A stretch of 64,000 nt of DNA from the NCBI RefSeq assembly GCF_000153305.1, contig NZ_CH724108.1:120764-184763 (forward strand). The letters run 5' to 3'. The notes under the pieces are model-generated. The model worked only from the letters and a program-made list of their open reading frames with translations, was not told where the DNA came from and did no database searches. The stretch is from Oceanicola granulosus HTCC2516 (GTDB lineage Bacteria > Pseudomonadota > Alphaproteobacteria > Rhodobacterales > Rhodobacteraceae). The translations under genes were made by a program, and so were the position numbers. This document shows positions 61,972-64,000 of the stretch, one piece after another; the first letter of the stretch is position 1, and the number at the start of each line of letters is the position of its first letter.

Positions 61972-63123
61972 TCAAGAGGCCACGGGCTTCAGGCCGGCCA
62001 GGACCGTCGCCAGCGGCAGGATCGCGGCGCCGAGGAACATCGGGCCGGGGCCGAGGCTGCCGCTGACGAGGCCGGCGATGGCGGGGCCGAGGATGCTGCC
62101 GGCGGCGGTGGCGAGGAGGACGGCGGTGAAGCTCAGCGACGGCAGCGCGGGGAACAGGCGCTCGGACCAGAACGCGATGACCGCGCTCGTCACCATCACG
62201 TGCACCCCCTGCAGCCCCGCCGACGCCACCAGCCCCACCCAGCCCGGCAGCGCGCCCGCCAGCGCCAGCGAGGCGGCGCCCGCGAGCATCACGCCGCGCG
62301 CCAGCCAGGGCAGCCCGAGGCGCGCCTCGACCCGCCCGGTCGCGAGCCCGGTCAGCCCGAACAGCCCGTAGGAGATGAACACCGCCGCACCCGCCGCGCC
62401 CTGCGGCAGGCCGGGCAGGCCGCTCCCGGCGTAGCGGTCGGTGGCGAAGGAGATGTAGATCGCCGAGGTGACGCCGAAGACAAAGGCGAGGGCGAAGAGC
62501 GGCACCGCCTCGCGCCGCAGCAGGTCGCGCCAGCCGCCGGGCGGCGCGTCGTCGGGCGCCTTCTCCACGTGGCGCAGCGCCGCCCAGTTGCCCGCGAGCG
62601 CCAGGGCCGCGAGGGCGGCGAAGATCGCCCAGCAGATGCGCCAGTGGAAGCCCGAGAGCGACATCGCCAGCGCGATGGACGCGGCGACGACGACGCCGAC
62701 GGTGGTGCCGGTGCTGATCTCCGACAGCGCCGTCGGCCGGTCGGTGTCGCGGATCTTGCGGTGCACCGCGTCGTTGAACGGGGTCCAGGCGAAGCCCGCG
62801 CTCGCGGCGGCGAGGAAGACGCCGCCCGCCAGCACCGCGACGTTGGGCGCGGCCGTCACCGTCATCAGGCCCAGCGCCGCCGCGGCGAGGCCGGCGAGGA
62901 CGGGCACCTTCGGCCCCTTCCGGTTCAGCAGCCACTGGGCGACGAGCAGGCCGAGGAAGAAGCCCGCGAAGCCGAGGCTCGAGACGATCCCGACGGTCGC
63001 GGGCGACATGCCGAAGGCGGTGCGGAACTCGGGTACGAACAGGCCGAACCCCATCCGGGCCGGTCCGTAGCTGATGGCGGTAGCCGCGAAGCCGGCGGCG
63101 GTCAGGCTCTTGAAGTAGGTGAT
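61972..63123 (-). CDS. MFS transporter (YbfB-like), start codon non-canonical
   Basis: About 383 residues with roughly 12 membrane segments. Conserved blocks include SISYGPARMGFGLFVPEF-like sequence, GFAWTPFNDAVHRKIRDTDRPTALSEISTGTTVG and ISYGLFGLTGLATGRVEARLG. The first in-frame ATG (63054) falls inside the first membrane segment; sequence upstream of it (ITYFKSLTAAGFAATAISYG) is clearly transporter-like but contains no ATG, GTG or TTG. The best-placed start is an ATC at 63123 with GGGGAG 6 bp upstream. It lies 77 bp after arsH; an arsenic-linked role is possible but not shown. Confidence 0.75.
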   Translation of the reverse strand: MTYFKSLTAAGFAATAISYGPARMGFGLFVPEFRTAFGMSPATVGIVSSLGFAGFFLGLLVAQWLLNRKGPKVPVLAGLAAAALGLMTVTAAPNVAVLAGGVFLAAASAGFAWTPFNDAVHRKIRDTDRPTALSEISTGTTVGVVVAASIALAMSLSGFHWRICWAIFAALAALALAGNWAALRHVEKAPDDAPPGGWRDLLRREAVPLFALAFVFGVTSAIYISFATDRYAGSGLPGLPQGAAGAAVFISYGLFGLTGLATGRVEARLGLPWLARGVMLAGAASLALAGALPGWVGLVASAGLQGVHVMVTSAVIAFWSERLFPALPSLSFTAVLLATAAGSILGPAIAGLVSGSLGPGPMFLGAAILPLATVLAGLKPVAS

Positions 63124-63199
63124 GGCGCGCTCCCCTGCGCCGCAAACGCCGCACGGGAGCCCTTGTTCCTGCAGCTCCCGCCGGCGGCGGGCCCGCCCG

Positions 63200-63916
63200 C
63201 TAGGCCCCTGCCGTCTCGCGCACGCGAGCGATCAGCGCCTCGCCCGCCTCCTTGCGCTCGGAGTAGCGGTCGACGAGGTGGTCGCGGATGTCGCGGGTCA
63301 GGAGGGTGAACTTCACCAGCTCCTCCATCACGTCGACGATCCGGTCGTAGTAGGGCGAAGGCTTCATCCGGCCGTTGTCGTCGAACTGCTGGAAGGCCTT
63401 GGGGACCGACGACTGGTTGGGAATCGTCAGGCAGCGCATCCAGCGGCCGAGCAGGCGCATCTGGTTGACGCTGTTGAAGCTCTGCGAGCCGCCGCTGACC
63501 TGCATCACCGCGAGGGTCTTGCCCTGCGTCGGGCGCACCGCGCCGAGCGAGAGCGGGATCCAGTCGATCTGCGCCTTCATGATCCCGGTCATCGCGCCGT
63601 GGCGCTCGGGGGACGACCAGACCATGCCGTCGCACCAGCTCACGAGGTCGCGCAGCTCGGCGACCTTGGGGTGATCGGCGGGCGCGTCGTCGGGGAGCGG
63701 CAGGCCGGTGGGGTCGAAGGTCCGGGTCTCCGCGCCCAGCCGCTCGAGGATGCGCGCGGCCTCCTCGGCGGCGAAGCGCGAGAAGCTGCGGGCGCGCAGC
63801 GAGCCGTAGAGCAGCAGGATGCGCGGCGGCGTGGCGTTGGCCGTGGCGGGCGCGAGGGCGGCCGGGTCGACCGGGCGCAGGTGGTGCGCGTCGAGCGCGG
63901 GCATCTCATCCGACAC
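63200..63916 (-). CDS. arsH: ArsH NADPH-dependent FMN oxidoreductase
   Basis: A 238-residue flavodoxin-fold oxidoreductase. [25 protein letters not shown] carries the flavin phosphate loop; [76 protein letters not shown] is the ArsH hallmark region. ArsH oxidises trivalent organoarsenicals in characterised cases. GTG start at 63916 overlapping the upstream gene's stop by 11 bp; an ATG at 63904 is an alternative. The coupled upstream gene is probably arsC. Confidence 0.93.
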   Translation of the reverse strand: MSDEMPALDAHHLRPVDPAALAPATANATPPRILLLYGSLRARSFSRFAAEEAARILERLGAETRTFDPTGLPLPDDAPADHPKVAELRDLVSWCDGMVWSSPERHGAMTGIMKAQIDWIPLSLGAVRPTQGKTLAVMQVSGGSQSFNSVNQMRLLGRWMRCLTIPNQSSVPKAFQQFDDNGRMKPSPYYDRIVDVMEELVKFTLLTRDIRDHLVDRYSERKEAGEALIARVRETAGA

Positions 63917-64000
63917 GGCGGCCTCCCTCGTCGAGGATCATCTGGCCGTCTTCCTTGTAGAGCGGCCCCGGCGGCATCTGCTCGAGCAGGTCGAGCACCT
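63906..64000 (-). CDS. arsC: Probable arsenate reductase (ArsC), C-terminal end only
   Basis: The last 30 residues of an open frame entering from the right edge: [30 protein letters not shown]. The VLDLL...KEDG ending matches the C-terminus of glutaredoxin-dependent ArsC. Too short for certainty; the overlap with arsH strongly supports an ars operon. Confidence 0.55.
   Translation of the reverse strand, partial: VLDLLEQMPPGPLYKEDGQMILDEGGRRVG

Noticed and set aside
61972-63123. MFS gene as arsJ
   Set aside because: The sequence does not resemble ArsJ and no glyceraldehyde-3-phosphate dehydrogenase gene is adjacent; it looks like a YbfB-type transporter.

Overview
The window comes from a high-GC alphaproteobacterium, most likely Rhodobacterales (Roseobacteraceae/Paracoccaceae type). 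The grounds are the GC-saturated third codon positions, the soxBDAG-glyA-sdaA-purU order, the density of ABC importers, and many GTG starts with ATGA/GTGA gene overlaps. I see no tRNA, rRNA, CRISPR, insertion sequence or phage gene. Nearly everything is catabolic: several self-contained uptake-plus-degradation modules, each with its own regulator.

1-4.1 kb: a partial CUT1 sugar permease, a solute-binding protein gene broken by an internal deletion, and a shortened DUF2945 gene (three neighbours that look degraded), then two GreA/GreB-Rnk-like genes, a small zinc-ribbon protein and an FMN reductase.

4.1-21.4 kb: a one-carbon/creatinine-type module. On the minus strand an isochorismatase-fold amidase, hyuA, hyuB and an NCS1 permease precede soxB-soxD-soxA-soxG-glyA-sdaA-purU. 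The predicted flow is N-methylhydantoin -> N-carbamoylsarcosine -> sarcosine -> glycine plus methylene-THF -> serine -> pyruvate, with PurU releasing formate. A GlxA/AraC-type regulator sits between the two operons and a LysR regulator flanks the amidase.

21.5-30 kb: AraC regulator, PhyH dioxygenase, GH78 alpha-L-rhamnosidase and a CUT1 sugar ABC importer. 30-33.5 kb: a cysteine-synthase-fold enzyme, a GFA-family protein, an SbtA-type bicarbonate transporter and a divergent LysR.

33.6-42.7 kb: mtnK-mtnA-(aldolase/short-chain dehydrogenase fusion)-SorC regulator, fully translationally coupled, divergent from an RbsABC-type importer across a 35-bp two-arm palindrome. This looks like a dedicated uptake and DHAP-shunt system for 5-methylthioribose, 5-deoxyribose or a related deoxysugar.

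42.7-61.9 kb: a large accessory region with an AtzD/barbiturase-like ring-opening amidohydrolase, amidase, SDR and epimerase, divergent from CaiB, a crotonase without catalytic glutamates and an FAH-fold hydratase. Next come a BMP-type nucleoside ABC importer, BtpA/SgcQ, SIS and PfkB proteins and a UTRA GntR regulator, then a formamidase-family enzyme, a second epimerase and a nucleoside hydrolase. It reads as an uncharacterised pathway for a nucleoside-like or cyclic-amide compound.

61.9-64 kb: an MFS transporter with no normal start codon, arsH and the 3' end of a probable arsC.
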